DNA from: Marinobacter sp.
Lineage (GTDB): Bacteria; Pseudomonadota; Gammaproteobacteria; Pseudomonadales; Oleiphilaceae
Assembly: GCA_030457765.1 (NCBI GenBank)
Contig: JAKDUK010000003.1
Span: forward strand, 62,001-126,000
Direction: 5' to 3'
DNA: 64,000 bases
In this document: positions 40,253 to 49,571 of the stretch, in pieces
How positions within the stretch are numbered: position 1 is the stretch's first letter
Layout: each line of letters starts with the position of its first letter
The notes under the pieces: model-generated
The model's database searches: none
What the model saw: only the letters and a program-made list of their open reading frames with translations
Told to the model about the DNA's origin: nothing
Translations under genes and position numbers: made by a program

Positions 40253-40697
40253 ACTAACACTATCGCGCTGCGTCGCGGCGGGCTGCCTGGCCGCCGCACC
40301 CTGGCTGATCGCCTGCATCTTCGTGCTTATTGCCGGTGCCTCTGGCAAACACTGGATGTATACGCTGGCCCCTTTCACTTTGGCAGGTGCAATATTCCAA
40401 TACCGATTGAATGGATTGCTAACGGGACCGTCGGCTGTTCTGGGGCTTTATCAAGACCAGAACATTCTCTACGCACGTTTGGGTAACGGCCAAACCATGG
40501 CCGTGAACGCCTGCCGTTCAAGTCGCATCAGCTCAAAGGTTGTGCTCTTGAAACTGCAGCCAACCGCCTCAATACTTGCTTCATACCCGGTTGTGTTACT
40601 CTCCGGCACACGGGTTGCCGGTAACGTGTCAGAAGATCAGTTTCGCCGCCTGAGAATGTGGCTCCGGTTGGGCCGCGCTCAGCAATCATTTGAATAG
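40236..40697 (+). CDS. ygfX: YgfX/CptA-like membrane protein
   Basis: About 153 residues from a GTG at 40236, which lies inside the end of sdhE (17-nt overlap). Two close membrane helices (about 14-33, then 38-55) precede a soluble C-terminal part ending [13 protein letters not shown], matching YgfX (CptA). In E. coli YgfX is an inner-membrane partner of SdhE and was reported as the toxin of a type IV toxin-antitoxin pair; that role is disputed. The start is a choice made on family layout; no ribosome binding site is visible, and coupling to sdhE is likely. Confidence 0.78.
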   Translation: MSSQIELTLSRCVAAGCLAAAPWLIACIFVLIAGASGKHWMYTLAPFTLAGAIFQYRLNGLLTGPSAVLGLYQDQNILYARLGNGQTMAVNACRSSRISSKVVLLKLQPTASILASYPVVLLSGTRVAGNVSEDQFRRLRMWLRLGRAQQSFE

Positions 40698-40717
40698 TTT
40701 TTGCTCGGAGTTTTCCC

Positions 40718-41728
40718 ATGACTGGTACAGAAACAACTGTTTCAGCCGCGCCTGCTTACACTTCGGCCGAGAGTCCACCACCGGCTGCGGGCCGTATTCT
40801 GCTGACCAATCGAGTATTGGTTCGCATTTCAGGCCCGGGTACCGATAAGTTCCTTCAAGGCCAATTAAGCCAAAACCTTGAAGATGTTAAGCCGGGCACC
40901 TCACCCCGCGCAGCAGGAGCCACTCCCAAAGGCCGAGCATACTGCTTAACACGGCTGGTAAGAGATGGCGATGACATACTGATAGACCTGCCGTCTGAGC
41001 TGGCAGAGCCAATCATGGCCCACCTACGCAAATACATGATGCTCTTTCGTGGCACCTCTATGACAGAGCAGACCGATGGCCACATCACCGGGCTACTGGG
41101 CAATGACGCTGCATTGAGCCTTGCCGGAGATGATCTGAACAGCCTGGCATCCCCTGGGGACACACTGGCACTGGGTTCCGGGTTTTTGATCCGAACAGAG
41201 AATACCGGCGAAGGACTACCACGCTTTGAGTTATGGCAACCCGGCGCAGGCAATCTGGAGCTGAGTGATATCCCGGAGAAAACCCTGGCTGACTGGCAGG
41301 CTTCGGAAATTGCGGCAGGCGTACCCACCTTAAACACAGCAATTAGTGAATCTTATGTACCGCAAATGCTGAACTGGCAACATTTAGGCGGCGTGCATTT
41401 CAAAAAGGGCTGTTACACAGGTCAAGAAGTGATCGCGCGGATGCATTTTCTCGGGCAACTCAAAAAAAGCCTGTTCCGCTTTCATATAACAAAAGCCGGG
41501 GCTCTACCCGCACCCGGTGTACCTGTAATAGCGGGCGAACGCTCGGTAGGCAACGTGGTTAATTCTGTCGGCTTCAGCGATGGATCTTGCGAGCTACTTG
41601 CGGTTGTTAAGCATAATGCCGCCGAAGGAGAACTGACCGTGGAGGGCTTGTCAGGGGTTACATTACAACTAAAACCTTTGCCATACTCCGTTACCGAACG
41701 GGAAAGCAGCGAACCATTGGATACATAA
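40718..41728 (+). CDS. ygfZ: Folate-binding Fe-S and tRNA modification protein YgfZ
   Basis: Folate-dependent protein that helps maintain certain Fe-S enzymes, including MiaB. The 336-residue protein carries the diagnostic KGCYTGQEVIAR motif (about 230-241), with the conserved Cys, and the N-terminal folate-fold block FLQGQLSQNLEDV. It lies 20 nt after ygfX in the nadB-sdhE-ygfX-ygfZ run. The TTGACA right after its stop looks like a -35 hexamer but has its nearest TATAAA 21 nt on, too far for a usual promoter. Confidence 0.95.
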   Translation: MTGTETTVSAAPAYTSAESPPPAAGRILLTNRVLVRISGPGTDKFLQGQLSQNLEDVKPGTSPRAAGATPKGRAYCLTRLVRDGDDILIDLPSELAEPIMAHLRKYMMLFRGTSMTEQTDGHITGLLGNDAALSLAGDDLNSLASPGDTLALGSGFLIRTENTGEGLPRFELWQPGAGNLELSDIPEKTLADWQASEIAAGVPTLNTAISESYVPQMLNWQHLGGVHFKKGCYTGQEVIARMHFLGQLKKSLFRFHITKAGALPAPGVPVIAGERSVGNVVNSVGFSDGSCELLAVVKHNAAEGELTVEGLSGVTLQLKPLPYSVTERESSEPLDT

Positions 41729-41782
41729 GTTGACAGGCAAACTCACCAGAATTTGTTATAAATAGAGTTCATCATTCTGATC

Positions 41783-41821
41783 TTCGCAGAGCCCGCCCAA
41801 TAAGCCAGCAGGCTCTGCGAA
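41783..41821. repeat. 11-bp perfect inverted repeat in the leader of the HDOD gene
   Basis: TTCGCAGAGCC (41783-41793) and GGCTCTGCGAA (41811-41821) are perfect complements around a 17-nt loop. No T-run follows on the plus strand, so it is not a standard terminator. It ends 25 nt before the HDOD start and would fold in the leader of that mRNA. Confidence 0.7.
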
Positions 41822-41846
41822 CTGACAAGCGGACCCTTACCAAACC

Positions 41847-42680
41847 ATGTCGAATATTGTTGAAACCATTAAAGCGGACCTTGCAGCCGCCATCGAAAAC
41901 GACAAACTGGTACTCCCCACACTGCCCGAAGCCGCACTTCAGGTACGCGAGATTGCCGAGTCCGAAGACTCCGCCATTGGCGATCTGGTTAAGGTGATCA
42001 GCAACGACACAGCACTGTCTGCCCGTATCATCCGCGTATGTAACAGTCCACTTTTTCGGGGCAGCCGCGCAATAGAGAACCTGAACATGGCCGTAAGCAG
42101 ACTCGGCATGGCCTACACCAGCAGTCTGGCCATGGGCCTGGCCATGCAGCAGATGTTTCAGGCAACCTCAGACATGATCGACAAGCGCCTGCGCGAAACC
42201 TGGCAGACCAGCACGGAAGTGGCTGGTATTTGCCACGTATTGGCACAACATTACACCAAACTGAAACCGGATCAGGCCACATTGGCAGGCCTGGTACACT
42301 TGATCGGCGTATTGCCCATCCTTCGCTACGTAGAAGACGAAGAAGTGCAGATCAGCGGCATTATGCTGGATAACGTTATTGAGGAACTGCACCCAAGAAT
42401 TGGCGCCGCCATTCTCAAAAAGTGGGACTTCCCGAAAGACTTGCAGACCGTTCCACTGGAATTCGCGAACTTCCACAGAGAAGTACCGAGGGCTGATTAT
42501 GCAGACCTGGTGATGATCGCCCACCTTCAGCTGGTTGCCGGCTCTGAGCACCGCTGGACTGAGATGAACTGGTCTGATATTTCAGCGTTCGACCGCCTCG
42601 GTATTGATCCGAATGCGAATATGAACGAGGAGGAAGATCTGAACGCCCAGATGGAAGCGGCAATGGCGCTGCTTCAGTAA
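41847..42680 (+). CDS. HDOD domain protein
   Basis: A 277-residue protein that is almost entirely an HDOD domain (LPTLPEAALQVREIAESEDSAIGDLV, then SARIIRVCNSPLFRG, then LAGLVHLIGVLPILRYV). HDOD lacks the metal-binding HD pair and acts as a protein-interaction or signalling module; the function of this one is unknown. An acidic tail (NMNEEEDLNAQMEAAMALL) ends it. It is a single gene with an 11-bp hairpin in its leader; its last 7 nt overlap the end of convergent ung. Confidence 0.9.
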   Translation: MSNIVETIKADLAAAIENDKLVLPTLPEAALQVREIAESEDSAIGDLVKVISNDTALSARIIRVCNSPLFRGSRAIENLNMAVSRLGMAYTSSLAMGLAMQQMFQATSDMIDKRLRETWQTSTEVAGICHVLAQHYTKLKPDQATLAGLVHLIGVLPILRYVEDEEVQISGIMLDNVIEELHPRIGAAILKKWDFPKDLQTVPLEFANFHREVPRADYADLVMIAHLQLVAGSEHRWTEMNWSDISAFDRLGIDPNANMNEEEDLNAQMEAAMALLQ

Positions 42681-43399
42681 CTGGCTTGCAGATCTGCTTT
42701 GCAGGGTAGTTGCCAGTTTACCGGCTGCTGCCCTTGCTCCCGGAGCCACTCGTTGGCCTGAGAGAAGTGCCTGCACCCAAAAAACCCACGATACGCACTA
42801 AGCGGTGACGGATGCGGCCCTTCCAGCACCAGGTGTTGGCTGCGATCTATGTGCCGTCCTTTCTTCTTGGCGTAATTACCCCAAAGCATAAACACCACGC
42901 CCTTACGCTCTCGGTTTACAGTTTCAATAACCTTGTCTGTAAACGCTTCCCAACCCTTGCCTTGATGCGCGCCGGCCTGCCCCTGAGCCACCGTAAGCAC
43001 ACTATTAAGCAACAACACGCCCTGCTCTGCCCATGGCTGCAAGCAGCCGTGATCTGGCGGCGTAATACCCAGATCACTCTGGATTTCCTTGTACATATTA
43101 ACGAGCGAAGGTGGCGTAGGCACCTCCGGGGTCACCGAAAAACACAGGCCGTGAGCCTGATTTGGTCCGTGATAAGGATCTTGCCCAAGAATCACAACAC
43201 GCACCTGAGTCAGAGGCGTGCTGTTAAGAGCATTGAAACAATGAGAGCTGGCCGGGAAAAGAACCTTCCCGGCGCTTTCTTCAGCAGCCAGAAATTCCGC
43301 CAATGCTTGCATGTAGGGCTGACGGAATTCATCTGCAAGGTATTCTGTCCAGCCCCGGTCGGGCCTGAGATGACTGGCCAGTACCTCAACCGGATGCAT
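42674..43399 (-). CDS. ung: Uracil-DNA glycosylase
   Basis: Removes uracil from DNA to start base excision repair. The 241-residue family-1 enzyme has the water-activating loop VVILGQDPYHGPNQAHGLCFSV (catalytic Asp), the uracil pocket VLLLNSVLTV and the DNA-insertion loop HPSPLSAYRGF. It begins 2 nt after the lysS stop, so it is probably transcribed with prfB and lysS. Confidence 0.98.
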   Translation of the reverse strand: MHPVEVLASHLRPDRGWTEYLADEFRQPYMQALAEFLAAEESAGKVLFPASSHCFNALNSTPLTQVRVVILGQDPYHGPNQAHGLCFSVTPEVPTPPSLVNMYKEIQSDLGITPPDHGCLQPWAEQGVLLLNSVLTVAQGQAGAHQGKGWEAFTDKVIETVNRERKGVVFMLWGNYAKKKGRHIDRSQHLVLEGPHPSPLSAYRGFFGCRHFSQANEWLREQGQQPVNWQLPCKADLQASY

Positions 43400-43401
43400 A
43401 G

Positions 43402-44949
43402 CTAAGCTTTACCTTCCGGGCTTTCATCCTCTGCGCTCACAGCTTTGTGCTCTGGGCGCATGGCGGGGAACAGAATCACATCACGAATGGATGGCGAATC
43501 GGTCAGCAGCATGGCCAAGCGGTCGATACCAATACCCTCGCCGGCCGTAGGCGGCAAGCCATACTCAAGGGCCGCTACATAGTCTTCGTCGTAGAACATG
43601 GCTTCATCGTCGCCGGCATCTTTCTCGGCAACCTGAGCCTGGAACCGCTCTGCCTGGTCTTCTGCGTCGTTGAGCTCGGAGAACCCGTTGGCAATCTCAC
43701 GGCCACCCACAAAGAACTCAAAACGCTCAGTTACAAACGGATTACTGTCTTTGCAGCGAGCCAGCGGCGAAACTTCTTTTGGGTACTCGGTAATGAAGGT
43801 TGGCTGCATCAAGCGATGCTCTGCCGTGGCCTCAAAAATCTCGATCTGCACCCTGCCCAGCCCCCAACCGTCTTTCAGTTGAATGCCAAGATCTCTTGCA
43901 ACTTGCCGCGCGGATGCATCGTCCGCCAGCTGCTCGGCTTTTACATCTGGAGCATGGCGCAGAATGGCATCCACAACCGTCAGGCGCTCGAAGGGTTTAC
44001 CAAAGTCGTACTCGACCCGCTCTTCAGTACCGTCGGCCAATGCGCGCGTGTTTACGACCGTAGTGCTACCCAGAACATTTTCCGCAATAGTGCGCAACAT
44101 GTCCTCGGTAAGATCCATCAGGTCGTTGTAATCGGCATAGGCCTGATAGAACTCCACCATGGTAAATTCCGGATTATGGCGGGTAGAAAGTCCCTCGTTC
44201 CGGAAATTACGGTTAATCTCGAAGACCCGCTCAAAGCCCCCCACAACCAATCGCTTAAGATAAAGCTCCGGCGCAATACGCAGATACATATCCATACCCA
44301 GCGCATTGTGATGGGTGACAAATGGACGAGCAGTGGCGCCACCAGGAATCACCTGCAGCATAGGGGTTTCAACTTCAATGAACTCCCTGTCTGCAAAAAA
44401 CTGGCGCATGGTGGTGATGATTTTAGAGCGGGCATGGAACACACGCCGGCTCTCTTCATTCACCATTAAATCCACATACCGCTGACGGTAACGGGCTTCA
44501 GTATCCGTCAGGCCTTTATGCTTTTCAGGCAGCGGGCGAAGCGACTTGGTGAGCAGTACATACTCATCCATGGTCACATAAAGGTCGCCTTTGCCGGATT
44601 TACACAAGGTACCCCGCACACCCACAATGTCCCCCAAATCCCAGTGTTTGGTGTCTTTTTGCACATCTTTAGTGGCGTATATCTGAATGCGGCCCGTCAT
44701 GTCCTGAACCACCTTGAATGCCTTGCGGTCTAGCATCATACGGCCTGCAACGGCGGCCTTAATGTCCATAGACTCAAGCTCTTCCTTGCTATAGTCACCG
44801 TATTTAGCCTGCAATTCGGCGGCGGTGGCATCGCGACGGAAATCATTAGGGAAAGCATTACCGTTCTCGCGCAGCTCTGCCAACTTGGCGCGGCGCTCGG
44901 CGATCAGCTTGTTGTCCTCTGGCGGTGCATTCTTGGTGTGTTCAGTCAT
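43402..44949 (-). CDS. lysS: Lysyl-tRNA synthetase, class II
   Basis: Charges tRNA-Lys. The 515-residue protein has an N-terminal OB-fold anticodon-binding domain (about 60-170) and the class II catalytic core with motif 2 [20 protein letters not shown] and motif 3 [12 protein letters not shown]. It follows prfB with a 53-nt gap, the usual prfB-lysS pairing, and is followed directly by ung. Nothing unusual in length or motifs. Confidence 0.98.
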   Translation of the reverse strand: MTEHTKNAPPEDNKLIAERRAKLAELRENGNAFPNDFRRDATAAELQAKYGDYSKEELESMDIKAAVAGRMMLDRKAFKVVQDMTGRIQIYATKDVQKDTKHWDLGDIVGVRGTLCKSGKGDLYVTMDEYVLLTKSLRPLPEKHKGLTDTEARYRQRYVDLMVNEESRRVFHARSKIITTMRQFFADREFIEVETPMLQVIPGGATARPFVTHHNALGMDMYLRIAPELYLKRLVVGGFERVFEINRNFRNEGLSTRHNPEFTMVEFYQAYADYNDLMDLTEDMLRTIAENVLGSTTVVNTRALADGTEERVEYDFGKPFERLTVVDAILRHAPDVKAEQLADDASARQVARDLGIQLKDGWGLGRVQIEIFEATAEHRLMQPTFITEYPKEVSPLARCKDSNPFVTERFEFFVGGREIANGFSELNDAEDQAERFQAQVAEKDAGDDEAMFYDEDYVAALEYGLPPTAGEGIGIDRLAMLLTDSPSIRDVILFPAMRPEHKAVSAEDESPEGKA

Positions 44950-45002
44950 GTTGGCTCACTAGAAAATCGGGGGTGTTCGGGTTGGCTTGGCGATGGCGCT
45001 GA

Positions 45003-46098
45003 TTACAGCGCCATTTTCAGGCTGGCTTCAATAAACTTGTCGATATCACCATCCAACACCGTTTGGGTGCTACTGGTTTCAACCTTGGTGCGCAAATCCT
45101 TGATACGGCCATCATCCAGCACGTAGGAGCGAATCTGGCTGCCCCAGCCAATATCGGATTTAGCGTCTTCTGCTTTTTGCTTCTCAGCGTTGCGTGCCTG
45201 CATCTCATGCTCATACAGCTTGGCTTTAAGCTGTTTCATGGCCTGATCTTTGTTCTGATGCTGGCTTCGCCCGGCCTGACAGGCCACAACAATGCCTGTT
45301 GGGTTGTGAGTCAAACGCACCGCCGATTCTGTCCGGTTAACGTGCTGACCACCGGCGCCGGAGGCACGGTAAACATCTACCCGTAAATCTGCCGGGTTAA
45401 TATCAATCACAAAACTGTCGTCTACCTCGGGGGATACAAACACCGAAGAAAAAGACGTATGGCGTCGATTGCCAGAATCGAAAGGCGACTTGCGAACCAG
45501 GCGGTGAACGCCGGTTTCGGTACGCGACCAACCGAAGGCGTACTCGCCCTGAATATGAACAGTAGCGCTCTTCACACCAGCCACATCGCCTTCTTGCAAT
45601 TCTACGATCTCGGCCTTGAAACCGCGACGCTCAGCCCAGCGCAAATACATACGCAGCAGCATATTTGCCCAATCCTGAGCTTCAGTGCCGCCTGAGCCCG
45701 CCTGAATTTCGAGGTAGGCGTTATTGGCATCCATTTCACCGGAAAACATACGGCGAAACTCAAGCTTCTCAAGTTCGGCATCCAGCGCCCCAAGATCCGC
45801 TTCGATCTCGGTGGCTGTGTCTGGATCGTCTTCCTCAACTGCCATCTCCAACAGGCCTTCTGCATCAGACAGGCCAGTTGTAAGGTTGTCGATGGTGCTT
45901 ACTATCAAATCCAGATCGGAGCGTTCTTTACCCAGCGCTTGCGCGCGCTCGGGATCGTCCCACACGGTGGGCATTTCCATCTCTCGCTCTACTTCGACCA
46001 GCCGTTCGCTTCGCTGATCGTAGTCAAAGATACCCCCTGAGCGCTTCAGTACGCTCACGAAGCTCTTTAATCTTCGTCACAATGGGATTAATTTCCAT
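45003..46098 (-). CDS. prfB: Peptide chain release factor 2 (programmed +1 frameshift)
   Basis: Terminates translation at UGA and UAA. The coding sequence is in two frames: 46098-46027 (24 codons, starting MEINPIV), then after the in-frame UGA at 46026-46024 a +1 shift continues from 46025 to 45003. The joined product is 364 residues, against 365 in E. coli. The GGQ peptidyl-transferase loop ([18 protein letters not shown]) and the SPF stop-codon motif (RKSPFDS) are present. The frameshift makes RF2 regulate its own level. TAAGG lies 5 nt before the ATG. lysS follows by 53 nt. Confidence 0.97.
46021..46040 (-). promoter_or_regulatory. prfB programmed +1 frameshift site
   Basis: On the minus strand the site reads AGGGGG TAT CTT TGA C. 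The AGGGGG is the internal Shine-Dalgarno-like stimulator, CTT the slippery codon, TGA the in-frame stop and C the base that worsens termination. Element order and spacing match the well-known RF2 autoregulatory site. Confidence 0.95.
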
Positions 46099-46406
46099 GA
46101 AAACCTTACTCGCGTTATAAAATGGTGAGTAAATCTGTGGCGGGATTCTACCGGATTTTTGACTGCAAATCAGCCGTTGCTCTGATGGAAGCGCTGGCCA
46201 GGAACGGCCCAAGCTTTGGAATAAGCCTGCAGCTTTGGTACTAGGCCCCACCCTACCGATCTATCTGTGCAGTCCGATCGGTCACGGGGCGGGTGCTCTT
46301 TTCTGCCGGAAAAAGATGTCAGAGCGCAGCGAGTTGCTTTTTCCAGAAGAAAAGAGCACCCGCCTCGGGACCAGCCTCTACGCCCAAAGCCAGCCCCAAA
46401 GCTCAA
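46099..46406. other. 308-nt gene-free stretch between recJ and prfB
   Basis: No credible gene is present. It should hold the prfB promoter near the prfB end and a large imperfect palindrome (46289-46363) near the recJ end. Short reading frames through the palindrome are an effect of the repeat. Confidence 0.7.
46289..46363. repeat. Large imperfect palindrome, possible REP-like element
   Basis: Two 27-nt arms (46289-46315 and 46337-46363) are complementary at 25 of 27 positions around a 21-nt loop. The stem can extend by a few pairs at its base. Outside it lie further matching short arms: AGCTTTGG at 46232-46239 against CCAAAGCT at 46396-46403, and a second similar pair (46213-46220 with 46384-46390). 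The whole structure spans about 170-190 nt and ends at the recJ stop codon. It could end recJ transcription or be a dispersed genomic repeat; no second copy is in this window. Confidence 0.75.
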
Positions 46407-48140
46407 CTAAGAAAGCGGCTCCAAATAATCCACCATAAGCTGCAAATTAGTCCGCCCACGAAAGGTATTCGCATCCGGCTTATAAACCACCCGAGCCCCA
46501 GTACGCGTGTAATCAGGAACCTCCGGCCCGGTATTAAACGCAATACCGTCGATGATTCCGTTGCCATCAACAGGCTGCAAAACCAGCTTCAAATGGTTTT
46601 CGCCCACAATACGCTGACTAACCACCCGAAACTCACCATCAAACAAAGGCTCGGGGAAATGCTGCCCCCATGGGCCGGCGCGTTTCAGCAAAGCCGCTGT
46701 ATCCAATGACAGCTCATCCGAACTCAATGGGCCATCAGTGGTAATCGCAGCCTCTAGATCGGCAGCGGTCAGGGTGTCCCTCACCGCCAAATCAAAGGCT
46801 TCGGTGAAGGTCTCAAAATCACTGTGGGCCAGAGACATGCCAGCCGCCATGGCGTGACCACCAAACTTCTTCATCACACCTGGATAGCGAGCATCCACAA
46901 CCGCCAGTACATCACGAATATGGAGCCCGGGAATGGAACGCGCGGAGCCTTTTACGTCTACGCCGTTTTCATCAGGGGCAAACGCAATAGTTGGCCTGTT
47001 CGTTTGTTCGCGAATGCGCGCTGCGAGAATGCCGATAACGCCTTGGTGCCAGTCCTGATCAAACAAGGCTAAGCCCCAAGGCAACCCTTCCAGGTCAAGA
47101 GACATGGAAGCCAGCAGGTCCTGCGCTTGGGCTTTCATGTCTTTTTCGATGGTGCGTCGTTCGCGGTTGAAGGTATCTAGCTCGCGGGCGAGTCGCCTTG
47201 CTTCGTCGGGGCTGTCTGCCAATAAACAGGCAATGCCAACGCTCATGTCATCCAGCCGGCCCGCAGCGTTGAGGCGCGGGCCTACCACGAACCCAAGATC
47301 GGTTGAACTGATATTCCCGTGATCTCGGCCGGCCACTTCCAGCAATGCGAGGATCCCCGGGCGGGCTTCGCCCCGGCGAATGCGGCGCAACCCCTGCTCT
47401 ACGAAGATGCGGTTGTTGTGATCCAACGGGACCACATCGGCCACGGTACCCAACGCCACCAAATCCAGTAGGTTACCCAGGTTGGGTTCAGGCTGCGGCA
47501 GTTGGCCGGCTTCACGGAGCTTTTTGCGCAATGCTGTGAGCACGTAGAACATCACGCCCACACCTGCGGCATTTTTACTGAGGAAAGCACAGCCGGGCTG
47601 GTTAGGGTTCACGATGGCCTCGGCATCAGGCAATACCTCGCCCGCCAAGTGGTGATCAGTAACCACAACCTTAATACCTAGATCACGAGCCGCTTTAACC
47701 CCTTCAACGGCTGAGATTCCGTTGTCTACCGTTATCAAAAGATCCGGCAGTTCGTTTTCTTGCTGCAAGCGTTCGATGATACCGGGGGTCAGCCCATAAC
47801 CATCGGCAAATCGGCTGGGTACACGAAAATCAATGCTCTGCAAACCAAGCATGGAAAGCCCGAGCATAGCGACTGCAGTGCTGGTCGCGCCATCCGCATC
47901 GAAATCGCCGAGTACAAGCACCTTCTGTTTTTGGGTAATAGCCTGTGCCAACAACTCAACTGCTCGGTCGATACCGCGCAATTCAAATGGTGAGGCCAAG
48001 TGCCTGAGGGTATAACTCAGCTGCTCGTCAGAGGTAACACCACGGGCGGCGTATAAACGATGAAGCAAGGGAGGCAAGTCTTGCCCCCAGGCCGCAACAT
48101 TGTTCGGTTGGGGGCGACGTAGGATCTTTTTGGGTGTCAT
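46407..48140 (-). CDS. recJ: Single-stranded-DNA-specific exonuclease RecJ
   Basis: 5'-3' ssDNA exonuclease for recombination and mismatch repair. The 577-residue protein has the DHH-family motifs: VLGDFDADGATSTAV (motif I), LLITVDNGIS (II), VVTDHHLAGE (III, the DHH), and DHHA1 with GVIGILAARI and FGGHAMAAGMSL. It starts 6 nt after thrC ends, so it shares that transcript. A palindrome lies right at its 3' end. Confidence 0.97.
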   Translation of the reverse strand: MTPKKILRRPQPNNVAAWGQDLPPLLHRLYAARGVTSDEQLSYTLRHLASPFELRGIDRAVELLAQAITQKQKVLVLGDFDADGATSTAVAMLGLSMLGLQSIDFRVPSRFADGYGLTPGIIERLQQENELPDLLITVDNGISAVEGVKAARDLGIKVVVTDHHLAGEVLPDAEAIVNPNQPGCAFLSKNAAGVGVMFYVLTALRKKLREAGQLPQPEPNLGNLLDLVALGTVADVVPLDHNNRIFVEQGLRRIRRGEARPGILALLEVAGRDHGNISSTDLGFVVGPRLNAAGRLDDMSVGIACLLADSPDEARRLARELDTFNRERRTIEKDMKAQAQDLLASMSLDLEGLPWGLALFDQDWHQGVIGILAARIREQTNRPTIAFAPDENGVDVKGSARSIPGLHIRDVLAVVDARYPGVMKKFGGHAMAAGMSLAHSDFETFTEAFDLAVRDTLTAADLEAAITTDGPLSSDELSLDTAALLKRAGPWGQHFPEPLFDGEFRVVSQRIVGENHLKLVLQPVDGNGIIDGIAFNTGPEVPDYTRTGARVVYKPDANTFRGRTNLQLMVDYLEPLS

Positions 48141-48146
48141 ACCGGG

Positions 48147-49547
48147 TCAGGTATTCTTCCAGTGTTTTGCGATGAAGGCTTGAACACCCTCTCGGTCGTT
48201 ATCAAGCACGGTATAGTTTTCTTCGCGCTCGAACAGATCCGCCATATGCGCGGGAAGCTCTGGTTTTACCGTTAGGCCGGATTCGCTGATGGCGTCTGGG
48301 AACTTGGCCGGGTGGGCGGTTCCCAGGGTAATCATCGGCACCTGGGCATCGCGGCGACAGGCCCGGGCAGCGTGAACGCCAATAGCGGTGTGCGGGTCCA
48401 GCAAATATTCGTTTTGCTCGTGAACGTCCCGAATGGTGTCACAGGTGGTTTTATCATCAACCGCCGCACTGTCAAATAGCTTACGAGCTTGCTTCCAGCG
48501 ATAGTCTTCAATGCTCACTGGGCCTTTGGCTGCGTTTTCCAGCAACTGCTTAACTGCCAAGCCATCACGCCCGTGAAGATCAAACAGCAAACGCTCAAAG
48601 TTGCTGGATACCATAATATCCATGCTCGGCGAGAGCGTATGCTCAAGGGTGTGCTGTTCGTATTGGTTGCCACTCATGAAGCGATGCAAAATATCATTTC
48701 GATTGGTGGCGATAACCAGTTGTGAAATCGGCAGGCCCATTTTCTTTGCCAGATAGCCGGCGAAGATATCCCCGAAATTACCAGTAGGCACAGAAAACGC
48801 CATGCTGCGGTCCGGGCCACCAAGGGCCAAAGACGCGTGAAAGTAGTATACGATCTGGGCCATAATACGCGCCCAGTTGATCGAGTTCACGGCAGCCAGC
48901 TTGGTTTTGCCACCCAGGAAAGACTGGTCACCAAAGCTCTCTTTAACCATACGCTGGCAGTCATCAAAGTTGCCACGAATGGCCAGGTTATGGATGTTGT
49001 CACCCTTAACCGTGGTCATCTGGCGGCGCTGTACTTCTGAGACTCGCTCGTGCGGATGCAGAATAAAAATATCCACATGCTCGCAGCGGCGGCAGCCTTC
49101 AATAGCCGCAGAACCGGTGTCGCCGGAGGTGGCGCCCATAATAACCGCGTGCTCTTTGCGCTTTTCGAGCACATAGTCCAGCAAGCGGCCTAACAACTGC
49201 AACGCAAAGTCTTTGAATGCCAGCGTTGGGCCACGGAACAACTCCATCACCCACTCGTTGGTGTCAAGCTGAACCAACGGCGCTACGGCCTTATGGGCAA
49301 ACACACCGTAGGTGTCATCCAGCATTTGCCGGAAATCAGCCTCGGGAATGGCTTCTTCCACAAAGGGGTACATGACATTGAAGGCCAGCTCGGTATATGG
49401 AAGGCCACGCCAGCTACGAATCTCTTCCAGGCTGAAATGCGGAAGCGATTCCGGAACATAAAGGCCACCATCAGGGGCCAGCCCTGTGAGCAGAACGTCT
49501 TCAAAACCCAGTGCGGGCGCTTCTCCCCGAGTACTGATATATCTCAC
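48147..49547 (-). CDS. thrC: Threonine synthase
   Basis: PLP enzyme converting O-phosphohomoserine to threonine. The 466-residue protein is the long form. The PLP lysine lies in GPTLAFKDFALQLLG (about 100-114), with substrate phosphate loops GATSGDTGSAAIEGC and SVPTGNFGDIFAGY. It follows hom by 24 nt and precedes recJ by 6 nt, giving a hom-thrC-recJ run as in Pseudomonas. Confidence 0.98.
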   Translation of the reverse strand: MRYISTRGEAPALGFEDVLLTGLAPDGGLYVPESLPHFSLEEIRSWRGLPYTELAFNVMYPFVEEAIPEADFRQMLDDTYGVFAHKAVAPLVQLDTNEWVMELFRGPTLAFKDFALQLLGRLLDYVLEKRKEHAVIMGATSGDTGSAAIEGCRRCEHVDIFILHPHERVSEVQRRQMTTVKGDNIHNLAIRGNFDDCQRMVKESFGDQSFLGGKTKLAAVNSINWARIMAQIVYYFHASLALGGPDRSMAFSVPTGNFGDIFAGYLAKKMGLPISQLVIATNRNDILHRFMSGNQYEQHTLEHTLSPSMDIMVSSNFERLLFDLHGRDGLAVKQLLENAAKGPVSIEDYRWKQARKLFDSAAVDDKTTCDTIRDVHEQNEYLLDPHTAIGVHAARACRRDAQVPMITLGTAHPAKFPDAISESGLTVKPELPAHMADLFEREENYTVLDNDREGVQAFIAKHWKNT

Positions 49548-49571
49548 GTGTGTACCTGTCGCTTAAGTTTC

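Noticed and set aside
41730..41762. TTGACA and TATAAA after ygfZ as a promoter for the HDOD gene
   Set aside because: The hexamers are good but 21 nt apart, too far for a usual sigma-70 promoter.
42679..42718. AACTGGC/GCCAGTT inverted repeat at the convergent ends of the HDOD gene and ung
   Set aside because: 7-bp arms with a 26-nt loop and no T-run on either strand.
46024..46251. Stand-alone 75-codon gene or prfB pseudogene
   Set aside because: It is the first, in-frame-stop part of prfB, joined to the rest by the programmed +1 frameshift.
46235..46709. Plus-strand frames through the palindrome and into recJ
   Set aside because: They exist because of the repeat and the recJ shadow; no family resemblance or ribosome binding site.
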